Below the pieces are notes generated by a model, which saw only the letters and a program-made list of their open reading frames with translations, did not search any database and was not told where the DNA came from. Positions 1 to 10,265 of a DNA stretch of 64,000 bases are shown here, piece by piece (position 1 is the stretch's first letter; the number at the start of each line of letters is the position of its first letter). Both the position numbers and the translations under genes were made by a program. The DNA comes from Lampris incognitus. Taxonomy: Eukaryota > Chordata > Actinopteri > Lampriformes > Lampridae. The stretch spans positions 149,870,749 through 149,934,748 of the forward strand of contig NC_079211.1 in the NCBI RefSeq assembly GCF_029633865.1. The letters run 5' to 3'.

Positions 1-472
1 AAAAATAAAGTGTTTAAAGTGCTACACTGAGCTTAAATTGAACATTTAAAACATTTAAACATTTCCAAATAAAAGTGACAGTAGGGCTGGTTGAAGGAGT
101 AGGTTTTGTTTTTTTAATGAAAAAACTTTCAATGGCTCTACCTCTCTTCATTTTCACTCTTTTGTAGCGTAGACCTATAGGCTATTATTTTCCCGTTCAA
201 GTTCTCTGGCGCTCAGCCTGCTCAGGTCGCTCGCATTTTCTGAACTGACTACTTAGAGCAGTGAAAAGGACCACAGCCAATCAGAGGCAAGGACCCGCCC
301 AAGCTCTGTCTCTTATTGGTTTAAACCACGATACCGTCAGGAGAACACAGAGAGATGCTGCGCTTGCGAAAGAGATTTCAGTGTTCACCCGAGCAGCATC
401 GGGTGCACCAGTGCGACCTATAATTTTTTTCAGTTGCACTCTTAAAAATTTTGGCCGCACTCTCGAGCCCTG
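1..472 (-). mobile_element. Internally deleted non-autonomous hAT copy, cut by window start
   Basis: Bases 1-77 match 5,798-5,874 and bases 74-472 match 8,508-8,907 of the complete hAT element further on. The 2.6 kb between those blocks, which encodes the transposase, is missing. The join lies at the shared tetranucleotide AGTG. The right end keeps the terminal GAGCCCTG. The left end of the copy lies outside the window. It encodes nothing and would depend on a transposase supplied elsewhere. Confidence 0.85.
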
Positions 473-473
473 A

Positions 474-696
474 CGATGGCGCAGTTGTTAGCGCGGTCGC
501 CTCACAGCAAGAAGGTCCTGAGTTCGAGCCCTGGGGTAGTCCAACCTTGGGGGTCGTCCCAGGTCGTCCTCTGTGTGGAGTTTGCATTTTCTCCCCGTGT
601 CTTGTGTGGGTTTCCCTGGGTGTTCCGGTATCCTCCCACAGTCCAAAGACATGTAGGTCAGGTGAATCGGCATTACTAAATTGTCCCTAGGTATGA

Positions 697-749
<53 letters not shown>

Positions 750-873
750 CCCTGTGTGATAGCCTGGCAGCCTGTCCAGGGTGTCTCCCTGCCTGCTGCC
801 CAATGACTGCTGGGATAGGCTCCAGCATTCCCGCGACCCTGAGAGCAGGATAAGCGGTTCGGATAATAGATTG
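474..873 (+). repeat. tRNA-derived SINE, family A, full length
   Basis: The head GGCGCAGTTGTTAGCGCGG followed by GTTCGAGCCC resembles tRNA A and B boxes. The body carries TTTGCATTTTCTCCCCG and the CCTGTCCAGGGTGTCTCC block, and the tail is GGATAAGCGGTTCGGATAAT. A (GT)n run fills about 700-747. At least nine other copies of the family lie in the window. The head is like that of the DANA/mermaid fish SINEs, but the exact family name is not certain. Confidence 0.85.
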
Positions 874-881
874 ATTTATAG

Positions 882-1022
882 GTATGGGAATCTCTAGGTA
901 CCTCACAATTCGATTCCGATTCAGAGGGCTACGATGAGATTCACACTGTGTGACTACTTGCTACTTTTAAAACATAGCATATTTGTAATGATCAATATTT
1001 AAATAAACAGATGACTTTACTT
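882..1022 (+). repeat. Dispersed repeat shared with 10,688-10,880
   Basis: The blocks GGGAATCTCTAGG, GATTCCGATTCAGAGG and CTACTTGCTACTTTTAAAAC recur in the same order at 10,688-10,880. The second copy has about 50 extra bases in the middle. It is non-coding and its class is unknown; it may be a MITE. Confidence 0.6.
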
Positions 1023-1384
1023 CCGTTATCTTTTATTAATACAGTAACAAATAGAAGAGATGTGTCAACTGAAGGCCATGTTTCCCAGCGTAGCAAAGAA
1101 CCAACAAGAAAAGAAACCTGTTTTTCTTGTTGACATGAAAGAGAAAACCGACAAGAGGTCTTGCTGTTCTCCTCGAATGACACATTGCGTGTGGAATCTC
1201 CCCTTTGACGGCAGCGTTTCCCTGGAATACAGTTTCAGCTTGGTCAAGATCTTGATCTTGCCGCTTGTAACATTGGAAGTGGTGCCTGTATCTGCCTGGC
1301 ATATCTGCCTTGCCTTAGTCAGATGCAGGTGCACAAACCATTTGAGCCTGTGGGATTTCAGGGTGCTAATGTATTCAGTGGCTA
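1023..1384. other. Unassigned sequence before the LINE
   Basis: An open frame runs through here into the LINE endonuclease, but its residues upstream of 1,385 match nothing I recognise. It may be LINE 5' sequence or older insertion debris. Confidence 0.3.
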
Positions 1385-4172
1385 AGAACAGTCTAACTGA
1401 GACCTGGATCACGTCAGAAAACACTACCATGCCCACAGCTCTGTCAGATGTGTACTCTTTTTCTCACACTCCCAGAGCTGGGAGGCGAGGTGGTGGTAAT
1501 GGCCTGCTAATCTCCCCGAAATGGAAATACTCTCTTGTTTCCATTCCACAATTTTCTCCGCCCTCTTTTGAATTTCATGCTGTTACTGTCTTTTATCCAG
1601 TCAAACTCACCATTGTGGTTGTGCACTGCCCACCAGGCCCCCTTGGTGAGTTTCTGGAGGAGCTTGACACACTTGTCTCACACTTCCCTGATTATGACTC
1701 TGCACTTATCCTTCTCGATGATTTCAACATCCACACTGACAAGCTAGATCCTCTTCTCTCTTTCCTCTCCTCATTTGTCCTTCATCTCTCACCTCCTCTT
1801 ACCCACAAGGCCAGCAACCAGCTGGACCTTATCTTTACTGGACACTGTCCTATTTCCAATCTTTCTGTTAGTCCCCTCGAGCTCTCTGGCCACTATTTCA
1901 TGTCCTACTCTCTCTCCCTCTCTTTTCCCCCCTCAGCCCCTCCCCCTACCCACATGGTTCCCACCCGTAGACACCTCCGCTCTCTCTCCGCCACTGATCT
2001 TTCTTCCTGTTACCTCTACCTCAATCCCTATTTTAATTCAAACACCCACCCTCGTATGGCATGCATTCGCCAACTGCATCTCTCCGGCCGGCAGTCTCGA
2101 AGGAGACCGCCTCCCCACTTTCGTGACAAGGCGACTCCAGGCCGAACCACTGTTTTTTCCGACACACACAGAGACGCATTTACGTGACGAACACAAGCCG
2201 ATTCCGCCCCCCTCCCGAAGACAGCGTTGTCAATGATTGCTGCTTCATCGAGTCCGGCCATAGTCGGATCTGACGAGACCGAGGTTCGCTAACTTCTTTG
2301 ACAAGAAGGTAAACGATATCAGATCCTCCTTTTCTCACCACCCGGTTAGCGCTCCTTGCACTAGCCCACCCTCTGCACCCTCCCTCACCTCTCCATGTCC
2401 CACCCTATCCCACCTTGCTCCTCTCTCCCCCGACGAGGTCCTCAACCTCATCACATCCAGTCGCCCCACCACATGCTCCCTTGACCCGGTCCCCTCCCCT
2501 CTTCTTCAGTCTATAGCACCTGAACTCCTCCCCTTTCTAACCCAGCTCATCAACACCTCCCTCCAGGCAGGATGCTTTCCATCTGCCTTCAAGACTGCTA
2601 GAGTCACCCCCCCCCCTCTTCTCAAGAAACCATCACGTAACCCTTCTGACGGTTTCCCTTCTACCCTTTCAATCCAAAACTCTCGAACGTGCTGTCTTTA
2701 ACCAACTTTCTTTGTACCTCCACCAGAACAAGCTCCTGGACCCCAACCAGTCTGGGTTCAAGGTGGGTCACTCGACAGAGACAGCCCTCCTTGCAGTGAC
2801 GGAATCGCTGCACTCTGCGAGAGCAAACTCTCTCCTCTGTCCTGATACTCCTGGACCTGTCAGTTGCGTTTGACACAGCGAACCCACCAGATCCTCCTCT
2901 CTACCCTCGAGGGGCTGGGTGTCACAGGCTCTGCACTCTCAATGTTTGCATCCTACCCGACAGGTCGCTCCTACCAGGTGACATGGAGGGGATCTGTGTC
3001 GGAGCCTCGCAGACTGACTACAGGCGTTCCACAAGGTTCAGTTCTGGGTCCTCTCCTATTCTGCCTGTACACGACATCCCTGGGTTCTGTTATTCGCTCG
3101 CATGACTTCTCTTACCATTGTTATGCCGATGACACCCAGCTGATCTTGTCCTTCCTTCCCTCTGACATACAAGTAGGGACACGCATTGTTGCGTGCTTGA
3201 CTGGCATCTCGGAGTGGATGGCGACACACCACCTGAAGCTCAATCTGGAAAAGACAGAGCTGATGTTCCTCCCAGGGAAAGGTTGCCCGCACCGAGACCT
3301 GACCATCACCATTGACAACACTGTGGTGACGCCAACTCGGACTGCGAGGAATCTGGGTGTGATTCTGGACGACCAACTGTTGTTTGCTGCAAACGTTGCA
3401 TCGGTTGCTCGCTCCTGCAGATTTCTCCTCTATAACATCTGGAGGATTTGCCCATTCCTCACCGACGAGACGGCACAGGTGCTCATCCAGGCTCTGGTCA
3501 TCTCCCGGCTGGACTACGGCAGCTCCTTCCTTGCTGGCGCCCCAGCGTTGGCCATCAGACCTCTGGAGCTTGTTCAGAAAGCTGCAGCTCGTCTGGTGTT
3601 CAACCGCCCTAAGTTCTCCCACACAACTCCCCTTCACATGTCCCTACACTGGCTCCCAGCAGCTGCTTGCATCCAGTTTAAGACTCTGGTGCTAGCCTAC
3701 AGGGCAGTGAAAGGAACAGCTCCTTCCTATCACCTGGCCATGGTCAAGCCCTACACCCCCGCCCGACCACTTTGCTCTGCTGCCTCGGGACGCCTGGTTG
3801 CCCCGTCGCTCAGAGGCCCCTGCTGCTGATCGACCTGGTCATGGCCCCACAGTGGTGGAATGAACTCCCCACTGATGTCAGGACAGCGGAGTCGCTGCCA
3901 ATTTTTTGGTGCAGGTTGAAAGCTCACCTCTTCAAGAAATACTAGCCTGTTACTTGTTCTTAGCACTTATTGTATTCACTCACTTAAAAAAAAAGTCTCT
4001 TTCTCGCGCTTTTACTTTAGCACTGGTTTTGCTCTTAGATGCTTGTTTAGAGAGAAGATGCGCTTATGACCTCTGATGACTAGTAGTTCTCCTGATTTCC
4101 TACGTTAAATGCACTTGTAAGTCGCTTTGGATAAAAGCGTTGGCTAAATGACTGTATTGTAATGTAATGTAA
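1385..4172 (+). pseudogene. L2-like LINE, decayed endonuclease plus reverse transcriptase
   Basis: The first block (1,386-1,900) reads as an APE-type endonuclease: SLTETWI, GRRGGGNGLLIS, LILLDDFNIH and NQLDLIFT. Here DDFN stands where GDFN is usual. The frame then breaks repeatedly, one shift lying in the C8 run near 2,609. The polymerase resumes at 2,864-3,829 with GVPQGSVLGPLL and catalytic YADD at 3,122-3,133, then SRLDYGSS and LHWLP. The 3' tail has GTCGCTTTGGATAAAAGCG and ends in repeats of TAATG, typical of fish L2 elements. It needs several frameshifts to read through and is dead. L2 versus another CR1/Jockey-group clade was not tested. Confidence 0.8.
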
Positions 4173-4255
4173 CAGTCTATCATCGGTATCTGAGTCCCTT
4201 GCTCAACATCTTCAAGCACATTCACTTCTTTTTTTATTCTGTTGGACTTGGCACT

Positions 4256-4640
4256 GGTGGCACGGCAGTGCAGTGGCTAGCGCAGTCGCCTCACAGCGAG
4301 AAGGTTCTGGGTTCGAGCCCCGAGGTAGTCCAATCTTGGGGGGGTCATCCTGGGTCGTCCTCTGTGTGGCGTTTACATGTTCTCCCCGTATCTGTGTGGG
4401 TTTCCTCTGGGTGCTCCGGTTTCCTCCCACAGTCCAAAGACATGTAGGTCAGGTGAATCGACCGTACTAAATTGTCACTAGGTGTGAATGTGTGTGTGTA
4501 TGTGTGTATGGACTGACAGCCTGTCCAGTGTGTCTCCCTGCCTGCCGCCCAATGACTCCTGGGATACTAGGTTCCAGCATCCCCGATTCCCCGCCACCCT
4601 AAGAGCAGGATAAGCGGTTCGGATAATGGATGGATGGATG
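4256..4640 (+). repeat. tRNA-derived SINE, family A, full length
   Basis: Same head, body and tail as the copy at 474-873. It ends in GGATAATGGATGGATGGATG. Confidence 0.85.
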
Positions 4641-5031
4641 CTACTAGCCTGACATACTTTGGCAAAGTGATTTGAAATGCCTCATGCACGGCATGTCCTA
4701 CTATAGGCAGGGCATTGATCGGTGCTCAGGCTGGGCCTAGAGTTTTGGGTGGTGGTAGGGGTTGGCAGATAGTCTAAGCTGACCCTTTTTCTTTCGAATC
4801 GACGGTAGAACTTATTCAGCTCAATAGCAAGTCTGGAGTCATTCAGCGTGGGGGAGGTTTGGGTTTGTAGTTGGTAATAGGGGTGTGCAATACGGCTATT
4901 AGATCGTGACCGATTAACATATCTCCACGATCTGCCTTTACAGAGAAATCATTAGTATCATGCTGCAGTGTACAATCAGTTGCAGTTCTATGGCTCATAC
5001 ATGTACCCAAAGTTGTTTTGTCTGCTAAATC
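4641..5031. other. No recognisable feature
   Basis: No convincing ORF, repeat or RNA gene was seen between the SINE and the start of PIN-family homology. Confidence 0.4.
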
Positions 5032-5538
5032 TTGACTCACCCTATTCCTGATGAACAGGCATCCCAAGATTACACTAAAGGAAGGAGTATGGCTAGTTGT
5101 GACGATGAGATACTGAGTTGGCTGTATTGGGTGTCATTAAAGATCAAGGCAGACATTAGGGAGTCCCCAAGACATGATGTCATTGGAGGGATTGATCAGC
5201 ACCATGCAGAAGAAGTTGTGCCTGAGAGTCTGTACCTGCTGTTATGACTTCTATGCACTGATGATGGCGACAAAGAAAATATGGATAAACAAACCGTGAA
5301 CACAAAGCTACTCAGCATTGCTCAAGACATTGTGTTCCTGGCATCTGGTGGAAAGAGACCAACACCAAAGCACATTGGAATTGGAGTTGCAGTACACCAA
5401 GCTACACACTCAAAGGGCTTAGTGCAGTTACTTCATGCTGCTGGGCACAGTATAAGCCACGAGTCAGTGCTGAGAACAGATACTGCTATAGCAAACGAGG
5501 CTGTGAAGCAATACTTTGACAATGGTAGAGTATTTATT
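5032..5538 (+). pseudogene. PIN-like gene family, N-terminal-half remnant, part 1
   Basis: Translation in two frames gives pieces such as DEILSWLYWVSLKIKADI, then from 5,281 LLSIAQDIVFLASGG, GIGVAVHQATHSKGLVQLL, LLHAAGHSISHESVL and a run ending NGRVFI. This is the region that precedes the nuclease-like half in the family also present at 43,120-45,674, a link made from recall of relatives. The reading frame is cut at 5,538 by a hAT insertion and continues at 8,908. A stop and a frame change around 5,245-5,280 show decay. Biological role unknown. Confidence 0.6.
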
Positions 5539-8500
5539 CAGGGCTCTACACTAACTTTTTGCATTGGTTGCACTGGTGCGCCTAACTTTTTTTTAGGTGC
5601 ACCAGCACAAAATATAGGTGCACCCACATTTTTCATTGCGTCGCCTTTAACACCAAGAGGTCTCCTTTTTATCGCTCCTCTGTAATATAATGGGAATGAT
5701 TTTTTAAAACAATAAGGTGTAGAAAAAGCTTGTCTTTATTTTAAACACAATATATAAAGTATATATATATATATATATATATGAAGAATATATAAAGAAA
5801 AATAAAGTGTTTAAAGTGCTACACTGAGCTTAAATTGAACATTTAAAACATTTAAACATTTCCAAATAAAAGTGTTTGTGCTTAAAGTGCTTCAATGAAC
5901 TGAAATTGAACATGTTCGATTTAAACATTTCAAGTAAAATAAAACATTTGAAAATAAAAAGTGCTCAAGTCCTCCAAAGTCTTATAGCAGGTCTCCGCTT
6001 GCTGCCACATGTCCCTCAGATGGCCAACACCTGTGATTTGGCCTTCTAGCCCTTTGGCCTTGGCTAAACCAACTAGCCACACTCTCCCTAGCATCAAAAT
6101 CCTCCAAACTGGGCCCCTCTAAACTGATTCGTATCAGGTCTTCCACTGTGTCTGTGTGGAGTGATGCTCTAACATCTGATTTGATTCTCTTCTGTGAAGA
6201 GAATCCTCTCTCACACACAGCAGATGACACTGGGAGGACGAGCAGAATGTGGACAAGGTTCAGTATATTCTGAAAAATATACAAAACACATTCAAACACA
6301 TTCTCATAGGGCTGTACAAGCTGTTAAAGTTGTTTTTGATGTCAAAGTTAACATATTGATATCAAAATGTTATTAAAAAGAAAAAGAGTAAAACCTTGTA
6401 CTCTGAACAGTATGGCTCTCTAGTTAACATTAGCTCCCAAAGGCTGAGGTTGGTCTTGTCCTTGAACATCCTGGCAATCAACAGCTTCAGGCCCATAAAC
6501 TCCTCTTTTGCCAACTCAGTGTTCACACCATTTCTGAAACTGATATGGAATAAACAGCCAATCAGTGTTTAAATTAACATGATTGCTATCAGCACTACTA
6601 CATACCCTTGGGTAGTGATCCATTATGCTACCTTGTGAGGACAGGGGAGAAGTGATCCAAGAGGAATTCAAGGTCATCAGCACCATGATCCACTAACTCC
6701 TCTTGGTCTTCTGGCCAGCTATCATGGTTAAAGATATTGAAGCATTTGACAGCCTTGCTTGTGGCGGATTGGGTAGCATCCTCTCCTATTGGAAGGATAA
6801 ATACATTTTAATAAAAATGATTAACATACATTTCTGATCTATCAGTGTGTTCATAAGACAAGGGAGTACACTTGCCTAGGAGGCTACAGAATCTTGCTTT
6901 CAAGTGTTTGACTGTAGATTTGATCGTTGCCTCCATTGCTCTTTGTAATTTAGTGATGGCAGCACCACCATCCCCTGCCAGCTTAGAGACTTCCCCACTG
7001 AGTGTAACTGTCTGTGTGGGACATAAAGCATAAACACAAATTGTGAGTTAGATATTTTAAATATATATATTCTTATATAAGAAACAAACCCACAAATGTA
7101 ACTGGAATTTGTAGAGTGGCATATCCTCCTGCTGCCCTCTCTGCAGCCTAAGGTCAGCCATGAACTGTGACAGTCTGCCCCCAGGCTTAGGTCTTGTAGC
7201 CATCACCTCTGTGGTCACCAGCAGATTTTCAAGAGCACAAGCAGCCTGTATAGATATATCAAGCACTTTAATAAATACAGCTGAAGCTAATAACAAACAT
7301 AATCAAAAATTAAATCCCATTTCATCTCCCTTACCTGTGGTAGGATGGTCTCATTTTTCTGAAGTAGGAGACTAAACTTGGTTATTCCAGCAAAAACATC
7401 AGCCAGAAAGTGACAAAAAGCCACAAAAGTGCCATCTTCCATTGATTTCTTGACCTGTATCATACAGAGCATACTGTATATTCATATAGTCTTCAACATG
7501 AATAAACAGCCTTCTGGGCAGGGAAAGGACTGAAGTTAAAATGGCACTAATTTAGTACATTTCCAGTGGGAACCCACTGACCTTTCTGGCTCGGCCTGCA
7601 ATATCTGCATTGGCCGAGGACCCTGCCAAATGGTCCATATGACGGTAGACTGCAGTGAACTGGCCATGGCCATTCTGTCCAGGTCTGAGGAATGTCTCCA
7701 GGTTCCCTGGAGACATGTGGAAGCCATCATGTTCCTTTAACCCCTCCGGGGACTAGGGCATCCACTCCCAGGTCTGCTGCAATGGCCTTCAGCTCCCTCA
7801 TTGATTTTGGACTAAAGTGGTAGGTCTTCCACACCAAATGTAATGTTCCAACGTCCGCAGCTGTCTTATTTTTCAGTGTGTCGGCTATTACACCAATAAA
7901 TTGCGCGCATGCCTTGTCATTGCTGTAGGTTGGGTTGACATTTAAGCCGTTTTTCTTCATTAGAATGAACTCTGACTTAAATTTTGTGAATGGCATGTCC
8001 TCCTTGGCAATGTTGTATGCGACATTGAATTTTATGATCATTTCTGATTCCTCTGAGGACCTGATCAATACCGCCTGACGCTGAAATGCAGTTGGGAGAG
8101 AGCCCACTGTATTTACACACTTGTCACGGGCCATGTAGCATGCTTTTTGGACAAGTTATGCTTTTTTAATGTCTCGATCCGAAACGTTGTCTACTCTCCG
8201 ACGAATGCACTATTACCGGCCATACTCTGACCACACTCCCGACAGTAAACGCAGTGCATTGTGTTCCGTTCTTTGTTGTACCTCAGCCAGGGAAATTGTT
8301 TTAACCAGTGATGCCTGAAAGAATATATTTTGGGCTTTTGATTTGACTCTCAGGGCCGGGCTCTATCTCAGACTCGGTTGTCTCCTCTGGTTCCGAGTCT
8401 GATGTTATCACGGAAGGACCGGGGCTTGGCATTCTCCCAGGGACCGAGGCCGAGGGCTCCGTGTCTTGGCTGGATGTAGGCCTACTCTCGGTAGATGAGA

Positions 8501-8907
8501 TGGATGGAGTGACAGTAGGGCTGGTTGAAGGAGTAGGTTTCGTTTTTTTAATGAAAAAAACTTTCAATGGCTCTACCGCTCTTCATTTTCACTCGTTTTG
8601 TCGCGTAGACCTATAGGCTATTATTTTCCCATTCAAGTTCTCTGGCGCTCAGCCTGCTCAGGTCGCTTGCATTTTTTGAACTGACACTTAGAGCAGTGAA
8701 AAGGACCACAGCCAATCAGAGGCAAGGACCCGCCCGAGCTTTGTCTCTTATTGGTTTAGACCACGATACCATCAGGAGAACACAGAGAGATGCTGCGCTT
8801 GCGAAAGAGATTTCAGTGTTCACCCGAGCAGCATCGGGTGCACCAGTGCGACCTATAATTTTTTTCAGTCGTACTCTTAAAAATGTTGGTCGCACTCTCG
8901 AGCCCTG
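5539..8907 (-). mobile_element. Complete hAT-superfamily DNA transposon
   Basis: The left end starts CAGGGCTC and the right end finishes GAGCCCTG, so the terminal eight bases are perfect inverted repeats; weaker inverted similarity (CACTGGTGC) continues inside. TTATT flanks both ends (5,534-5,538 and 8,908-8,912), a 5-bp target duplication by inspection. The host reading frame resumes exactly if the element and one TTATT are removed. The transposase lies on the minus strand in several exons. A (TA)n run sits at 5,759-5,782. Confidence 0.85.
5982..8567 (-). pseudogene. hAT transposase, ZNF862/KIAA1586-like, multi-exon
   Basis: Exons read leftwards. The first (from about 8,567) is Ser/Pro-rich and acidic, then gives WLKQFPWLRYN with a Cys/His zinc-finger-like patch. 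The next, 8,134 to about 7,579, contains LGVDALVPGG and HGQFTAVYRHMDHLAGSSA. Short exons follow at about 7,455-7,337, 7,243-7,105, 7,014-6,875, 6,787-6,632 and 6,545-6,403. The last, about 6,290-5,982, carries the hAT C-terminal dimerisation motif LPVSSAVCERGFSSQKRIKS. An in-frame TGA at 7,727-7,729 stands just before WLPHVSR, so this copy is probably inactive. Exon edges are by eye. A domesticated relative is unlikely given the intact termini. Confidence 0.7.
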
Positions 8908-9335
8908 TTATTCCACAAAACTTTGTCAATGCAAGGCTCCCTGGATACATCATGTATGCAAATGACAACATCGACATTAATGAAGAAACCCTTGATGGGA
9001 AAGGAACCTTTCATGCCTCCCAGACTGCAGCTTTCAGATGAAGTGAACCTCAAGAACAAATCCCTAAAGTGAAACTGAAATCAGGCAGATGAAAGTCACT
9101 CTCAATTCCATCAGGGATGTTTGAGCTCAAGGATGCTAAAATGGAATCACAGAAGCCCCCTCCAAAATTTCATGGGCCAGTTACACCAGAAATGTATGAT
9201 GCAGACACACAACTAACTAAACAATCAAAGAACCAGGATCTTGCCTGGATTCTGTGCAGGCAACAGAACTCGGAAGTTGTTCCATCTTGGAGTGGCTTCA
9301 ACCACCTTGTGTCAAAATCAGATCACCAAAAAACA
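8908..9335 (+). pseudogene. PIN-like gene family remnant, part 2 after hAT insertion
   Basis: After removing the hAT and one TTATT, the frame from 5,538 continues FIPQNFVNARLPGYIMYAND, then NIDINEETLDGKGTFHASQ, the conserved DN-x-N-EETL-x-GKGTFH motif of this family. Frameshifts and a stop follow near 9,040-9,090. A second readable block from 9,117 begins MFELKDAKMESQKPPPKFHG. The nuclease half is absent: a Penelope-like fragment takes over from about 9,340. Confidence 0.6.
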
Positions 9336-9339
9336 GGTG

Positions 9340-9990
9340 ATCTGGATGTGTCAGTCCAGTGGATGAGAGGCGAAACGTATTCACGGATATACACCAAGTC
9401 CAGTTGCACTTGATTCAACTCCTTTGGATAGAGTTTAAATGGCCATGTGTACTATTCACCGAGGATTGGGAAATGGTTGCAATCACAGTTTTGTAAGGCG
9501 GCGACAGACGTACTCTTAGCCCCCCCACCCCCCGTCAAGATGTGGCGTGAGTCTGTGCTGGATCTGCTCCTCTTCGGCTTTCAAAGCATCGATAGTAAAA
9601 TGAGTTTGTCTCACCCACTCGTTCAACAGCTGGATCTGTGCCTTCTGGAGGATCTTGTTAGCTCGGTGGCCCTCTACCGAAGATTTGAGGCTCTTGGGTG
9701 TAATCCCGCTCTGTCTGCACCTGAGGCTGAATACCTGGTGGTTCCTGTAGTCTGCAATTTTACGTACCGTTCGCTTGTACTCACGTACAAGTTTAAGGAA
9801 ATCCTCGCCGAAAATAAGTCAAAATGTCTTTATGCATGCTCAATAATCCTGGTAAGAAAATCCCAGAGAGTTGAATCAGTTCATCTGGACGCAACGTTTA
9901 CTGAGAGAAATGTTTCATCACTCATCTGAGTGACTTCTTCAGTCTCAGCTGACTGTGACTAGTACACACGGCCATTGAAACTCTAGTTAA
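9340..9990 (-). mobile_element. Penelope-like retroelement fragment with inverted end sequences
   Basis: On the minus strand about 9,830-9,530 translates to RKIADYRNHQVFSL, CRQSGITPKSLK, NKILQKAQIQLLNEWVRQTH, matching the N-terminal region of Penelope-like proteins as I recall them. The flanks at about 9,357-9,421 and 9,868-9,935 are imperfect inverted repeats of each other sharing GATTCAACTC and GTCCAG. The right arm contains the common fish repeat motif TCATCACTCATCTGAGTGAC. The reverse transcriptase and GIY-YIG parts are missing. Confidence 0.55.
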
Positions 9991-10198
9991 TGTTCACGGC
10001 AATTTGCATATGAAACCGATCGTTTTTGGTCGTTATGCCACTGTATTTTTCATAATGGTGGGGATACCTGCAAGTTGTATGCTATGTATTGCCTGCTCGC
10101 ATGGTTTCAATTATAAAGGCTATCCAAAACTTGACAAAAACCCCGCAATGATAAAAAAAACACTGAATTAATTTTGTGACCACAATTTTATTTCACAG

Positions 10199-10265
10199 AG
10201 CTACGCAGGCAGAAGCTGATGGAATACTTGGCAGCAAAGGGGCAACTGTCACAACCTAACGCTAA
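10199..10265 (+). CDS. ckap2l: ckap2l coding exon 1 of those visible
   Basis: The acceptor is TTTCACAG and the donor is GTAAG. It encodes LRRQKLMEYLAAKGQL followed by SQPNA, the hallmark N-terminal motif of CKAP2 and CKAP2L. It enters with two bases of a split codon and leaves with two, so an upstream exon must exist. Confidence 0.85.

Noticed and set aside
476..690. Short proteins in the SINE copies (here and at 4,199, 23,791 and 28,276)
   Set aside because: They recur only because the SINE recurs, and differ in frame between copies.
9447..9929. Plus-strand 160-codon frame
   Set aside because: The minus strand encodes the Penelope-like protein here, and the end of the plus frame is a known repeat motif.
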